From assembly GCA_031763025.1 (NCBI GenBank), contig JASSKH010000023.1, positions 7,281,501 to 7,345,500 on the forward strand: DNA of 64,000 nucleotides, in the 5' to 3' direction. The position numbers were made by a program, and so were the translations under genes. How positions within the stretch are numbered: the first letter of the stretch is position 1; each line of letters starts with the position of its first letter. The notes below the pieces were generated by a model that worked only from the letters and a program-made list of their open reading frames with translations, made no database searches and was not told the DNA's origin. This DNA comes from Macrocystis pyrifera (lineage: Eukaryota > Sar > Phaeophyceae > Laminariales > Laminariaceae). Of this stretch, positions 10,994 to 21,450 are shown one piece after another.

Positions 10994-12123
10994 TCACGCC
11001 AGAATTAGTGCAACAATTTCGGTGAACTCCGGCAGCGAAATGGCGGTGTCTTCCTCCGCCTGCAGCTCTTCCAGCAGCGCTTGCAACTGCGAGACAAATT
11101 AGAAGAGCCGCCGGTGCCGAGAGGAGGGGGAGAGTGGACGGCGGACGTGGGTGAAGAAAACGCACGCAATTTTGTCACGAGCCAATGCGATGTTTCTATA
11201 TATTGTTGACGACGCCAACAGAGTAGTGACCCCTTTCGAGTTGTCTGAAGCGTCTATTACGGGGGTCCATAGTTAATAGGACCTATACTACGCATAAAAA
11301 CCTACCAGTATATATTTGACTATTTTTACTAAAAATATTTGGTCGTATTTACTATGGTCCCCCCGTAATAGATACCCACGCACGCACACAAGTTTGATGA
11401 ATACACTGCAGTTACAAATATCCTACGACGCAGAACGCCGCAACAAGTACGACAAGTTGTCGAACGCAACTAAATGTAAAGGCCTAGCCAACTTTGCAAT
11501 GGTTGTGGTATCCCCTCTCCCCTTTTGCGGCACTATGATTTGTAGCAAGCGCCCCCCTCGTCAGACCTGCCTGGCGTTATGGCCTGCCTTTCTGATGAAT
11601 GCCTCGCCCCTTCGTTCGGGAAGACACCTAGCGAGGCAAGCAGCAACTCATACAAGAGCCTATAATTTCTAACATCGTTAAGCACCTAGTGACTGAGTGA
11701 CCAGAGCAGAGCCAAAGGCCATCACCTGCTATCACGGGGTTTCATAGCAAATAGGACCTATGGTATACGTAAAAACCTATATATTTACCTATTTTTACTA
11801 ACAATATTTGGTCCTATTTACTATGGTCCCCCGTAATAGCAGTAGTCGATCCCTAGGTCCATACCGCCTTACACTCAACACAATGCCAACTAAGTGAGTA
11901 TCACGGGGGACAATAGTAACCAGGACCCATAACACACACGAAAATCTAAACATTCCAGTATTTTTACTAAGCACATTTGGTCCTGATTACTTTATCCCCC
12001 CGAAAGAGCCGGCGACTTATAGCCAACCAACTCGCAGCGCCGGTAGTTGTAATGCTCGAGAGAGGCCTACGTAGACACGCTTAAAAAAGACAGGTCTTCT
12101 ATCGGGATCGTTCCATTCGCCAT
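10994..12123 (-). CDS. EF-hand-like protein, 3' exons
   Basis: Three phase-compatible minus-strand exons. 12123-12071: acceptor GATTTGTCAG, MANGTIPIEDLSFLSVS plus a split Thr, donor AC|GTAGGC. 11627-11567: acceptor CGCTAG, CLPERRGEAFIRKAGHNARQ, donor CAG|GTCTGA. 11086-10994: acceptor TTTGTCTCGCAG after a pyrimidine-rich tract, LQALLEELQAEEDTAISLPE then FTEIVALILA and TGA. The pieces ANGTIPIEDL and ISLPEFTEIV look like the second halves of EF-hand loops in calmodulin or DRC8/EFCAB2-type proteins, with Asp in place of the usual Glu at loop position 12 in the first. Upstream exons, including the first loop residues, were not found. It is transcribed in the same direction as, and lies downstream of, the MORN3-like gene. 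The middle exon is the weakest: the same DNA in another frame gives LASLGVFPNEG, also EF-hand-like, but its phases do not fit. Confidence 0.5.
11255..11370 (+). mobile_element. MITE family 1 copy
   Basis: TATTACGGGGGTCCATAGTT ... GGTCCCCCCGTAATA with the family interior, in an intron of the EF-hand-like gene model. TA flanks on both sides. Confidence 0.9.
11730..11838 (+). mobile_element. MITE family 1 copy
   Basis: Left end mutated (TATCACGGGGTTTCATAGCA); right end intact (GGTCCCCCGTAATA). Same intron as above or the next one of the EF-hand-like model. Confidence 0.85.
11900..12006 (+). mobile_element. MITE family 1, diverged subfamily
   Basis: TATCACGGGGGACAATAGTA, then CAGGACCCATAACACACACG, right end TTTATCCCCCCGAAA. 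It shares GGACCCATNACACRCACRA with the copy at 60998-61112, defining a subfamily. Confidence 0.7.
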
Positions 12124-12209
12124 CTGACAAATCATACCGCCCACCCACATTTTAAAAGGGTAACTACTGTGGAAGGCAATGACTTTAAACCACGATGTCC
12201 TAGGGCACG

Positions 12210-12317
12210 TATTACGGGGGACCATGGTATATAGGACCTACGGTACACTCAAAAACCTATATATTTGACTATTTTTACTAACAAAATTGGTCCCATTTAC
12301 TGTGGCCCCCCGTAATA
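12210..12317 (+). mobile_element. MITE family 1 copy
   Basis: TATTACGGGGGACCATGGTA ... TGGCCCCCCGTAATA, about 108 bp, TA flanks. Confidence 0.9.
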
Positions 12318-12890
12318 GTAATAGCAGCTTCGGTGTATAGTAGAGAGAGAGAGAGCAAGCTGGAACGCACTTGCTATATACCAGGTACGCATTTCTGTGC
12401 GCGGTCTCGCTGAATCAAGTAGAGATGCTACGTAGCGTGAAAAAAAACGCCTACGTATACTCGTACAGAGGCAACACAACCGACCTCATCGTGGTCGGTG
12501 GGGTATACAGGGGGACTAAACAAATACCTGGTACATCGTATTGTACGATGAGAGACAGAAAACTATTTTGAAGAACCAAACACAACAACAACAAAAATAG
12601 AGGTATTAGAGAGAGAGCCCGAGAGCTGGAACGCGCCCGCCATGATACGCGATCCTGCACGGTAGCGCCACATGGCCTAGGAGAGCTGGGGGTAAACGTG
12701 CGCCTACTCTCGTACAGAGGCGAGAACAATCCGCGCCGTCGTGATCGACGGGTATGAAGGTGTCCTCCAAGATGTCAGAGAACGAGGGACCAAATCAAAA
12801 ATACGAATTGATCACGAGGGACAAATAGAAAGCTTGAAGAAAATAACAAAAAACAAAACAAAAAAAAAACATCGCAAGACAACTCGTAGG

Positions 12891-12894
<4 letters not shown>

Positions 12895-12986
<92 letters not shown>
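12895..12986. repeat. (GA)n microsatellite
   Basis: About 45 GA units, inside the third unit of the 12.3-13.6 kb repeat. Confidence 0.95.
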
Positions 12987-12987
<1 letters not shown>

Positions 12988-13226
12988 AAGCTGGGACGCG
13001 CCTGCTGAGATACGCCGTCGTCCGCGGTCGCGCCGCGTGACCTACGAGAGCTGGGCTAAAAAAGCGCCTGCGGTACTCGTACAGAGAGGCAAGAACAAGC
13101 CCCAACTCATCGTGGTCGATGGGGATGGAATCGTACTCCAACATGTTCCAAGAGGGAGGCTAAACATCTACCGGGTACTATACCACCAGAGAAACCCCTA
13201 AAAAAACAAACAAAAGCTCGAGTATT

Positions 13227-13336
13227 GTTACGTGGGGCCATAGCAAATAGGACCAAATATTGTTAGTAAAAATAGGAAAATATATAGTTTTTTTGTGTGT
13301 ACCGTCGGTCCTATTTACTATGACCCCCCGTAATAT
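13227..13336 (-). mobile_element. MITE family 1 copy
   Basis: TTACGTGGGGCCATAGCAAA ... TGACCCCCCGTAATA, inserted between units three and four of the local repeat. Confidence 0.85.
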
Positions 13337-13584
13337 TACGCGACAGAGGGAGCGCAAGCTGGAACGTGCATGCTATATATATATATCATGCGCGGTCCTA
13401 TGCGGTCCTGCACGCGTCGCACCGCAGGACTTTCACGAAGGAGAGCTGTGGATGGACCTGAAAAATTCGCCTACGTGCTCGTACAGAGGCAACAAATAAC
13501 CCCCCACCTCATCGTGGTCGACGGGGACGGAGGCATGCTGCAAGATGTCGTACAGGGAGCACGCAGGAACGAGACCCTCTTCTG

Positions 13585-13875
13585 AGCAGCAGAACGCCGC
13601 AAAGCTCTCTCGAAGGGTTCCCTGGACCGAAAATGGCGGGTTCGTTTTGGTTGAGATGGAAGAGGCGGCGTTTTTTTTGTGTTGAGGGGGGGGGGGGGGG
13701 GGGGCGCACAAGGTTACTAGGAGCGGCCTGAATTCAATGTGAAATGTATATACGCAATGGAACGCCGCTACGTTCTCGCGAAAGGTTCCCTGTGCTGGAG
13801 GGAGGCGCATTCGGTCGGTTTAGTTATGGAAGGAGGCTGTTTTTTTTGGGGGGGGGGGAGGGGGGGGGCGCAGAA
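13585..13875 (+). repeat. Two-copy ~150 bp direct repeat
   Basis: GAACGCCGC ... AAGGGTTCCCTG ... GATGGAAGAGGCGGCGTTTT ... G-run ... GGCGCA at 13585-13715 recurs as GAACGCCGC ... AAAGGTTCCCTG ... TTATGGAAGGAGGCTGTTTT ... G-run ... GGCGCA at 13755-13875. Both copies end in long G runs. Confidence 0.6.
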
Positions 13876-14084
13876 GTTTCGATGTGCGGCACGAAAACGA
13901 AAAAAAACAAAATGGTGCATGCGGCGTCACAAGGATAGTAGTGCTAATTAGGATTTACTTTTATGGCACGCATGCTTCGCGGGGAAAGGAAGAGTGAGGA
14001 CGGCAGCACGACAAGGCGAAAGCTGCGAAGGCACGCAAACCAAGGAGACTTCGTGCATAGGGGTTTCCCTTTTCGTTTTGGTTT

Positions 14085-14380
14085 TCCCTCGTTGGGCTTT
14101 CTTCTGCTTTCGGGGAATGTTTATGACCGATCAACGCTCGAGGTACTGTTGTTTGGTTTTTCTTCTGCTTTCGGGGAATGTTTACGAGCGATCAACGCTC
14201 GAGGTACTGTAGTCCAATAGGCTATTGTAGTCCGATAGGCTACTGCAGTCCGACAGGCTATTGTAGCCCGATAGGCTACTGCTGTAGTCCAACAGTCTAC
14301 TGCAGCCTAGTCCTATAGAATTCCCTTGGTTTTATTTTCCTTCCGGGGAATGTTCATGAGTGATCAGTGTTGAAGCTCAT
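14085..14380 (+). repeat. 17-mer tandem repeat with GGGGAATGTT arms
   Basis: TTCGGGGAATGTTTA(T/C)GA at 14113 and 14170, then six units of GTAGTCC(A/G)A(T/C)AGGCTA (14208-14315), then another GGGGAATGTTCATGAGTGAT arm. An inverted counterpart lies at 16620-16930. The two flank the 3' half of the MORN3-like gene. Confidence 0.7.
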
Positions 14381-14415
14381 GCTGCACATCGTCGGATGGC
14401 AAACGAAATAGTAGT

Positions 14416-17400
14416 CTAAACGTTTGACAGTAGCAGTAGCAGGAGCAGTAGCAGCAGCGGTAGCTTTAGCAGTAGCAGTAACAACACTCTCTGTAGGTGG
14501 TGACAAATCAGCAGACACACCATCTCTTCGTCGGTGAAGACCCTGCCGGGCTGCTGGTGCTTTGCCGCCCTGTCGTTCCTTATTACCGCGATGGCCTCGT
14601 CCAAAACTGCGCCAGAGCGCTTGAGCGTCAGCGCGGGCAAGGGGAAACTCCCGTCCGGCACGCTAGGGTCGACCAATTCCTGCATCATTCATACCGTCAA
14701 CGAAGAAGGAAGGGTCGAAAGTTTCTACTACTGTGACACGTATGCTAGCGGTCACCTGACGACCAAAACGGGTGACGCGACCGCCGTCACCTAGGAGTGA
14801 CCGCGGTGATGACCGGTACACCCGTCACTCCCCGCCATTGCCCAAGCGCAACCGCCGTCACTTAGGAGTGGCCGCGGTGATGACCGGCACATCCCGTCGT
14901 TCCCCACCTTTGCTCAGAAAGGGTCCCCCTACACTTCAGGCGGCCGATGAAAACTAGCAGCCATAATCGCTCGATGATACGCAACACCACTCTTATTTTG
15001 GACCCATGCTACGATAGAGAGGCAGCACTTCTTGCGTCGAAAATATTTACGACTGACGGAAGCCCCTTAAAGTCGCTGAGGCACTAACCAATAAAGGCAT
15101 GCCTTATCGCTGGAACATCTCTAGATTTTGTTTTATTACGCTTACTGCTGTAGACCTCCATGGGCTTTTGGTTGGCCATCGGGTTGGGTTTTGAGCTTCC
15201 ATTTTTCTGCCAAGGTCCGCTTTTGACCCACTGATAGTATAGAGCCCCCTCGAGGGAGGAAGGAGCCTCAGAAGGCAAAAAGTAGGTGCACCTCTATCGT
15301 ACCCATCAGTAACCATGAATCTCTGGACGGAAATGTAAGGACCACTAGGTATTGATACGAGTATTTGTGCATGAACGGTCCTCTTTTGTGCCGGCATGCG
15401 CCAGCAAACAAAAACCGTCACTACAGCAGCATCGGGCACTACTCCGCACAGTGCCACACTGGTTAATCCCATCTAAGCCAAAGCGATTTCGCATGCACTA
15501 CTATCGTGGGTAGCCGGTACTATTCAACCGGCACTATGGAGAGACCACTACTGTATTGATAAATGTTCGTGTATACTCTATCGCTCACCGGGGGCATGTC
15601 TCGGTACTCGCCGCACTTGGGCGTCCCTCCTACCCACTCCCCGTCGTACGTCTTGCGCGTCGACATGTACAAAAACCGACCTTGTGCAAAGCAGGAAGAA
15701 CAGAAGAAATCACGTCGTGGTTATGCTTTGGGGGGGGGGGGGGGGGGGGTGCACTCATTATCATGCATGGCCGTAGTCGTATGACCATAGGCCCTCGCAT
15801 CCCTACAATGCCGGAGCGGAGCACGTCGGGTTTTCACCGACCAGGCAGACATTGCTTGCAGGGGGGGGGGGGGGGAGTTGAACGCGTTTTGGGTGTCTTA
15901 TTGTGGTTGTTGTCGCCTTGGGCATACCAAAAGAGAAGAAATATATCATGTTCTCCTGTCACGGGTGGGGGAGTCGAACGAGTATTTTATGTGGGTGTTG
16001 TCGCCGCTCAGTGCCCTGGTGTACCCTTGACATAAGAGACAGATCGTATAGATTATCCTCATTTCACACGTCGGAATCGGACAGATCAGATCCCCGTTTC
16101 GTGATATGTATACTTCGAGGCAGATAGACCCCTGATCTGTATGATCTGTATGAGGTGTATGGTCTGTATGATCTGTATGAACTGCATGAACTGTATGGAC
16201 TGTATAGACTGCATGAACTATATGACCTGCATGATCTGTATGATCTGCATGATCTACTACTGTAGAACGTGTTTGCCAAGTGGGATATATTCTCTGCATG
16301 GCTTCTTGCTGCGCACGTTGTTTGCCGGGTGGGACCAGGATACGATAAGGCACCTGCACATCACCTCATAACGGGTAACACACACATCATCTAGATGGTC
16401 TAGATCGTGATCTATCTGTCCAATGAGTGAAGATTTCCTTGCCATCCTCACCGGGACCCTCCTTTTTGTCGAGCAGCCAATAGCCCTCGAAAACGTCGCC
16501 CCCAGGAAGCCGCAGCGACCCTGCCCCACTGCGCTGATCATCCACCCATGCTCCTTCGTACACCTGTCATATGTAAATGCTACTCATTATTGCTTTTGGT
16601 TGCCACCCGACAACGTGCACGCATGAGCTTCAACGTTTGATCATTCATGAGCATTCCCCGAAGGAAGCAGAAAAACCTATTGGACTAGGCTACAGTAGAC
16701 TATTGGACTACGGTAGCCTACTGGGCTACAGTAGCCTATTAGACTCCTTCAACGTTTAATCGCTCATGTGGGCATTCCCCGAAAGGAGTATACTTTCAAT
16801 GAATTGACGCCCTTGCTCCATCCTTATCCGTATGCTGTTTTTAAGGAGACGAGATGCGCGGCATGAGTTTCAACGTTGATCACTCGCCGAACGTTCCGGC
16901 GAAAGAAAAAAAAACCAAGAGGAACCGAAAGAAGAAACCTCGGCACATTCGTCTATAGCTCCACTATCCATCTATTTCCGGCAAAACAGCATAATAACAT
17001 CAGCAACCCCCCCCCCCCCCCCCCCCCTTTTCGCGCTTGGGGGGAGGGAGGGGGGTGATATGTGGAAGCCATATCATAAGGGTATCCTTGCCTCGCCGTT
17101 TTCGAAGGCCATGAGACCTTGCCCGTTCCGTCGGTTGGCCTCCCACCCACCCTCGTACCGGCTCCCGTTGGCATAAAAGAACACGCCCAGTCCGTCCCGT
17201 TTGTCATCTGCCAATGAAAAAAAAACAAGACGAGCCAATTTTTTAGTTGCGTACTTTTAGTCGATCAGAGGCCGCGGCCTGCCCCATTCCGACAAAGCAC
17301 CGCGAGAGGTTGAAGGACCGTGACTTTTTGGGGGGGGGGGGTGGCGGTGTTGAGAATGTTGGCCGAAGCTTTTCTATGAGAAGGGGTGGGGTGAGGCGGG

Positions 17401-18843
17401 CTGGGGTGGCGTGGGGTGGGGTGGGGTGGGGTGGGTTGAGCTGGGCTGGGCTGGGTTGGGCTGGGGTGGGGTGTGGTGGGGTGGGGTGGGGTAGGGTGGG
17501 GTGGGGTGGGTGGAGTGGGGTCGAGTGGAGTGAGGTTGGGTGGGGTGGGGTGGGGTGGGGTGGGGTGGGGTGTGATGGGGTGTGATGGAGTGGAAAAACG
17601 AAAATATTTACCTTTCCAGTCTCCTGCATACTGTTTTCGGAGCTTTCCCGCCTCCTTGACCCAGTACGTCCCTTTGCCGTGCCTCCTGTCTCGTTCCCAC
17701 TCCTGCGGACACAACATACATAGGTAAATCACGTGAATCAAGTTGACATAAAATTCTTCTTGTTTGATTTAGTTTTGAGCTTTGTTTTTCCTGCTGGATA
17801 CGAGAGATCGAGAGTCGAGCTGGGCACTCTCGGAGAATACAATGATAGTGATAATATACCCCAGTGCCAGAGTTGCGGCGTACAGTATTTGACAGCACTT
17901 GCGAAATTGGGGAGTAGGGAAAAAATTGGGTCGATTTTTGGACGGAGCAAACGAAAAATCATTTTTTTTATCCGGAACTAAGATTAGGACACTATCTGCC
18001 CGACTTAACGATGGGAGGCGGGCCCACCATGTCATCTCCTCAAGTAGTGTCGCGTACAGTATACCGTACCGAATACAAGTACCAGGTACGAAACTTCAAT
18101 CACTACCATCATACCCTTTGTCATCGGACAATGTGAAGCCCCAACCAGCGTAAAACTAAAACGTCGATCACTCATGACCACCTGGAGAAAGAAGAAGATG
18201 CCACAGGGGGGAAGGGGGTGCACACAGAGCAATAAATACGCCTATTGTAGGATGCAAGTTTACACTGATTAGCTCCTTTCGTGCCGTACCTACTTCCGGT
18301 TCAACTTCAACCCAGGAACTCCGCATGTTGTCTGCTCTTGCTCCGGCCTTCTCTTACTGGCGAGCGTTTGCGCGAAGTAAATAAACTCTTCCAATCGATA
18401 CTCTTATCATACATACAAATCTTAGGCGTTTTTTGTTCGTCTTTCTACCACGTTGCTGTAGCTTCTTACCGGGATACCTGGTAGCATGTGCACTGTCTTC
18501 ACGTGAAACCGTCATTTATACTCAGAGACGTGATCGGCTGCACACTGCATACTACTGTCGGGTGGCAAATTTTCTCATCGAGCATTGAATTCAGAAACTT
18601 AACACCAATCCCTGGCGTAAAGTATACCGGCAGAGTTTCTTCAGTCGCTCCCCGGAAGCAAACGTAACGCCAGAGACACATTGACTGCAGTGCTCGTGGC
18701 TAGCTCACCCCCTCGTACTTGTTGCCGTTGACCCAAGATCTGCTGCCGTATCCGTGCTTCAGATTTTCGCGCCATTCTCCTTGATACCGCCCCCCCGTCT
18801 TGTACTGAGGCTGGGAGGTGCTGTGGTAGAAGCGCATGTCCGC
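14416..18843 (-). CDS. MORN3-like MORN-repeat protein
   Basis: Six minus-strand exons with consistent phases: 18843-18709 (GGRYQGEWRENLKHGYGS), 17702-17612 (EWERDRRHGKGTYWVKEAGK), 17207-17092 (DKRDGLGVFFYANGSRYEGG), 16563-16452 (VYEGAWVDDQRSGAGSLRLP), 15680-15589 (RFLYMSTRKTYDGEWVGGTP) and 14679-14416 (ELVDPSVPDGSFPLPALTLK). They encode about six consecutive MORN motifs (YxGxWxxxxxxGxG) followed by a non-MORN tail (FPLPALTLKRSGAVLDEAIA). The insert between the second and third motif, and the tail, match the layout of MORN3, a ~240-residue protein of axonemal and sperm-associated complexes in other eukaryotes (family knowledge). The intron after exon 17207-17092 uses a GC donor (GAG|GCAAGG). 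The first exon was not found upstream of 18843. The Leu-rich end is encoded by a CTG/TAC-type repeat and may not be real; a possible donor (ATG|GTGTGT) precedes it. Confidence 0.85.
14762..14918 (+). repeat. Two-copy ~70 bp tandem repeat
   Basis: GCGACCGCCGTCACCTAGGA and GCAACCGCCGTCACTTAGGA units, each followed by GTGGCCGCGGTGATGACCGG (GTGACCGCGGTGATGACCGG in the first). It lies in the last intron of the MORN3-like gene. Confidence 0.8.
15340..15545 (+). repeat. GCCGGCAC repeat family copy
   Basis: TTTTGTGCCGGCATGCGCCA, GCATCGGGCACTACTCCGCA, CAGTGCCACACTGG and ACCGGCACTATGGAGAGACC. Same family as 10440-10640 and 46800-46985. Confidence 0.6.
15731..15862 (-). mobile_element. SINE-like family B, 5'-truncated copy
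   Basis: G20 then TGCACTCATTATCATGCATGG and the family body to ATTGCTTGCA, then a second G run. Only the last ~130 bp remain. It lies in intron 4-5 of the MORN3-like gene. Confidence 0.75.
16100..16262. repeat. ATGATCTGTATG tandem repeat
   Basis: About twelve degenerate 9-12 bp units (GATCTGTAT, GAACTGCAT). Related GATC-rich repeats occur at 37770-37985 and near 56680-56705. Confidence 0.85.
16620..16930 (-). repeat. Inverted counterpart of the 14.1 kb repeat
   Basis: GAGCTTCAACGTTTGATCAT, GAGCATTCCCCGAAGGAAGC, then CTATTGGACTAGGCTACAGT-type units (16677-16745), then two further CAACGTT ... ATTCCCC arms. Reverse complement of the elements at 14085-14380. Confidence 0.65.
17395..17592. repeat. 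(GGGGT)n tract
   Basis: About 200 bp of GGGGT/GGGCT repeat, inside an intron of the MORN3-like gene. On the transcript it is (ACCCC)n. The opposite strand is strongly G-quadruplex-prone. Confidence 0.95.
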
Positions 18844-18941
18844 CTGGGGAGAACGGGGTCGACGTCGAAACTTAGACAGACTGCGACACAAACATACACC
18901 ACCATTCGCGTCGTGTCGTCATGGGCGACTCTGTCTGATAC

Positions 18942-19052
18942 TTACTACGGGGGACCATATTTAATAGGACCTACGGTACACACAAACATCCATATATTTT
19001 CATATTTTTACCAAAAATATTTGGTCCTGTTTATTATGGTCCCCCATAATAG
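18942..19052 (+). mobile_element. MITE family 1 copy
   Basis: TTACTACGGGGGACCATATT ... TGGTCCCCCATAATAG, just upstream of the first visible exon of the MORN3-like gene. Confidence 0.85.
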
Positions 19053-19199
19053 TATCCTCTCGTACCTGCCGCGAGCCGGTGTGATATGATGGTGGGACGG
19101 GGGAATAATGTGAATTCTTAGTCTTCCTGCGAGAGGAGTTCACCTGGTACCACTTATTCGATGAATTTGTTTTTCTGGCTGTCGCCGGCCCTCGATTTG

Positions 19200-19445
19200 T
19201 TGCGGTAGACCCTCTATTTTGGCCGACGTGGGATCGAGGTGCTTGGTGGGCCCTGCCGGCTGCTAAATCAATATCTAAATATGCACCGAAGTTCAGTTTG
19301 GATGGCTCAGGTCCAGGTGTGCTATCAGGGCGCCAAGTAGAATGTGCAAATATGTGTGTGCGTGCGTGTGTTGACCAATGAAACATCCCGAACCATCAGA
19401 GGTTGACCAATCAAAAGTTTTGTTGAACAAGTGGTGAACTCTCGT
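19200..19445 (+). repeat. Dispersed repeat shared with 48420-48620
   Basis: Shared blocks in order: GTTGCGGTAGACCCTC / GCTGCGGCCGACCCTCGATA, GCTCAGGTCCAGGTG / GCTCGGGTCCGGGTG, GTGCAAATATGTGTGT and GTGTTGACCAATGAA. Diverged and non-coding. Confidence 0.6.
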
Positions 19446-19768
19446 ACTGCGCGCGGGAGAAAGGGGATTCGTTCTATTTCAAAGGAGTTTGTCCTCGAGA
19501 TATGGCTCCAGTTCTCTCTCTGGTACTGCTTCATGTACTGATAATATTTAGGTGTTCGACGCGAGTTGGTTCAGTGGTCCAGCCCATTTGATGTTGCGTA
19601 AAAGTCCGCAAACAGGGGGGCTATCTTCTAGCTTCCGCATTGGCCTGCGGCACTATCAATAATAGCAGTATGGAAGCACACTTGACTGCTGTTGAGTGGC
19701 ACGTTAACGATTACGCCCTCCCCCCCCCGCTTCATGCCGGTATCGGGTACCAGGGTGCCAGGTGTACT

Positions 19769-20065
19769 ATTTACGGGGGACCATAGTAAATAGGACCTAC
19801 GGTACACACGAAAACCTTTATATTTACACATTTTTACTAACAAGATTTGGTCCTATTTAGGGCCTATCTAACGGGGAACACTAAATTTCGTTTAATCAGA
19901 TGCAAATTAAATTAGGAAAAAAAAAATCAAGTCAAATTGAAAGAATAACCGAAAGTCCTCGATAAGATGGGCCCTTAAATTAAATTAGAAAAGAAAAAAT
20001 CAAGTCAAATTGAAAGAGCCGAAAGTCCCCGTTAAGGTGGGCCCTTACTATGGTCGCCCGTGATA
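19769..20065 (+). mobile_element. MITE family 1 copy split by an insertion
   Basis: Left part TTTACGGGGGACCATAGTAA to GGTCCTATTTA (19859). The right part resumes at 20045 with TTACTATGGTCGCCCGTGAT. The 185 bp between them are a separate element. Confidence 0.85.
19860..20044. mobile_element. Tourist/Harbinger-like MITE nested in a MITE
   Basis: Ends GGGCCTATCTAACGGGGA and (reverse complement) GGGCCCACCTTAACGGGGA, flanked by exact TTA duplications (19857-19859 and 20045-20047) that restore the host MITE when one is removed. Inside is a tandem ~65 bp duplication containing AAATCAAGTCAAATTGAAAG. The TTA target and GGGCC ends fit PIF/Harbinger non-autonomous elements. Confidence 0.85.
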
Positions 20066-21450
20066 ATAACACTAACTGTGGAGGACAGGGTACGTAGATA
20101 CCGTCAATCTCCGATCACAAATGCCAACCATGAAGATACGTTAACCAACGTCCGGTCTATGAGATCCGCCATCACTGATGGACCTTCATAATGGTTGACG
20201 TTCGGGCCATGAAGTCCGAACGCGCCAGGGAGGAAAGGGTCCTTCATGGAAGGACCCGAACTCTCACAATTTCTGTAAGTTCTATCCTTGCGAGACGCGA
20301 GGGAGGCTTGTGGAGGCACCTCCTTGCCACATATCACGAAAGAGAACGTGCACGTCAAGGCCTCGGCCAACCCCGTCAAAGACGAAGACAAGGCCGACAC
20401 CGGCAACGGAGCCACCCTCCATATAACGTCAGATATAAATAGTTCCATGCGTGGCAAGCAGCACACTGCTGTTTTTCTGTTTTTTCTGCATTCTGGACGA
20501 CTTCTTTCGATGGCTGGAGTATGATGATTGTATGCGCCTCACCTCGTATTTTTTGTTGGAGAGCACTCCAAAGATAGTCTTGCGAGAACCGTTCTTCTCC
20601 GACAAGCGTTCGCGCATAGAGTGGGTCATCACCCTAGGGCGTTCCTCAAGCCTCTCTGTCGCTCCGCTCGCCATGGCTGTGCTGCGGTGGAACCTCAAGA
20701 AAATCCTTTCGTAGCCCTGCTGACACGAGGCGCTTCCTTCAACCCTATGTTGAACTCGTTTGAACGACCCACCGAAAAATCAACGCACGATTTTCTAATT
20801 CTCTGTTTCGATGGCTTTGGCAATCACGTGGATCGGGTCCAATGATAACTGACCTTTCCACTCAGGTCGGCCCCCGACGCTGTCGGGCGTTGGGGTACCA
20901 GAGTGTGCCGGCGTCCGTGACTCGCGCCTGGAGCCACAGGTGCCGCGATCGACGAGGCGGCGGAACCTACGATTTAATTCGTTCGACGGTTTCATGCGAA
21001 AAAATACTCTGCTCTGCTTCTGTTGCCGAAAAAGATTCTGGGAGACTGCGCTTTCTAGACGTGTCCAGGTGCTTTTCGGTCTTAATATACCAGTTTTTAA
21101 TATATACTATCGGTCAGTCAAGGCGTCAAACTGCGGTCTCCATGCATTTTCTGCTGAGTGGTTGTGTTGCTGTTTGCTCTTCTTCAGACAGCAGATTGAC
21201 TTGATTGCCTCAAGTCTTGGTGTATTTGTAGCATTTATTTCACCGCTTTTGCTTGACAAAACCACTCGCATTGCACACCAGGGTGCTGCACCAGCTCTGC
21301 TCTACGCAACGCGAGAGTCATACCTCCATCCCATCGGGCGCGGAAGCTTGCGCGGCTCTTCTTTTTTATTTCGGTTTCAGGACCAGCACTCTTTTCTTTC
21401 CTCTTTCGAAACAAAGCAGAAAGCAAACCAGCAGCAGCAGCTAGCTTATC
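20066..21450. other. Divergent intergenic region
   Basis: Lies between the 5' side of the minus-strand MORN3-like gene and the start of the plus-strand plastid gene, so both promoters and the missing MORN3-like first exon should be here. A frame at 20288-20460 reads KENVHVKASANPVKDEDKAD, and one at 20451-20714 contains DDFFRWLEYDDCMRLTSYFL; neither has a recognisable domain or clear splice sites. TATAAATA occurs at 20433. Confidence 0.35.

Larger units (their letters stand above)
12340..13575 (+). repeat. Four diverged copies of a ~200 bp unit
   Basis: Units at about 12345-12560, 12610-12800, 12985-13185 and 13342-13575. Each begins with GAGAG-rich DNA then AAGCTGGAACGCGC and contains CTCGTACAGAGGCAA and TCATCGTGGTCGA. 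One frame of the consensus reads like protein (SYRGN..., LIVVDGDGGMLQDV), but every copy is interrupted by stops or indels. This may be a decayed, amplified exon or just a repeat. Confidence 0.6.

Noticed and set aside
17243-17741. Frames with (HPTPP)n on the minus strand
   Set aside because: Pure (GGGGT)n artefact; only the separate MORN exon at 17612-17702 is real.
20429-20714. Overlapping frames on both strands near 20.5 kb
   Set aside because: DDFFRWLEYDDCMRLTSYFL looks protein-like, but no domain, splice partner or conserved start could be shown.
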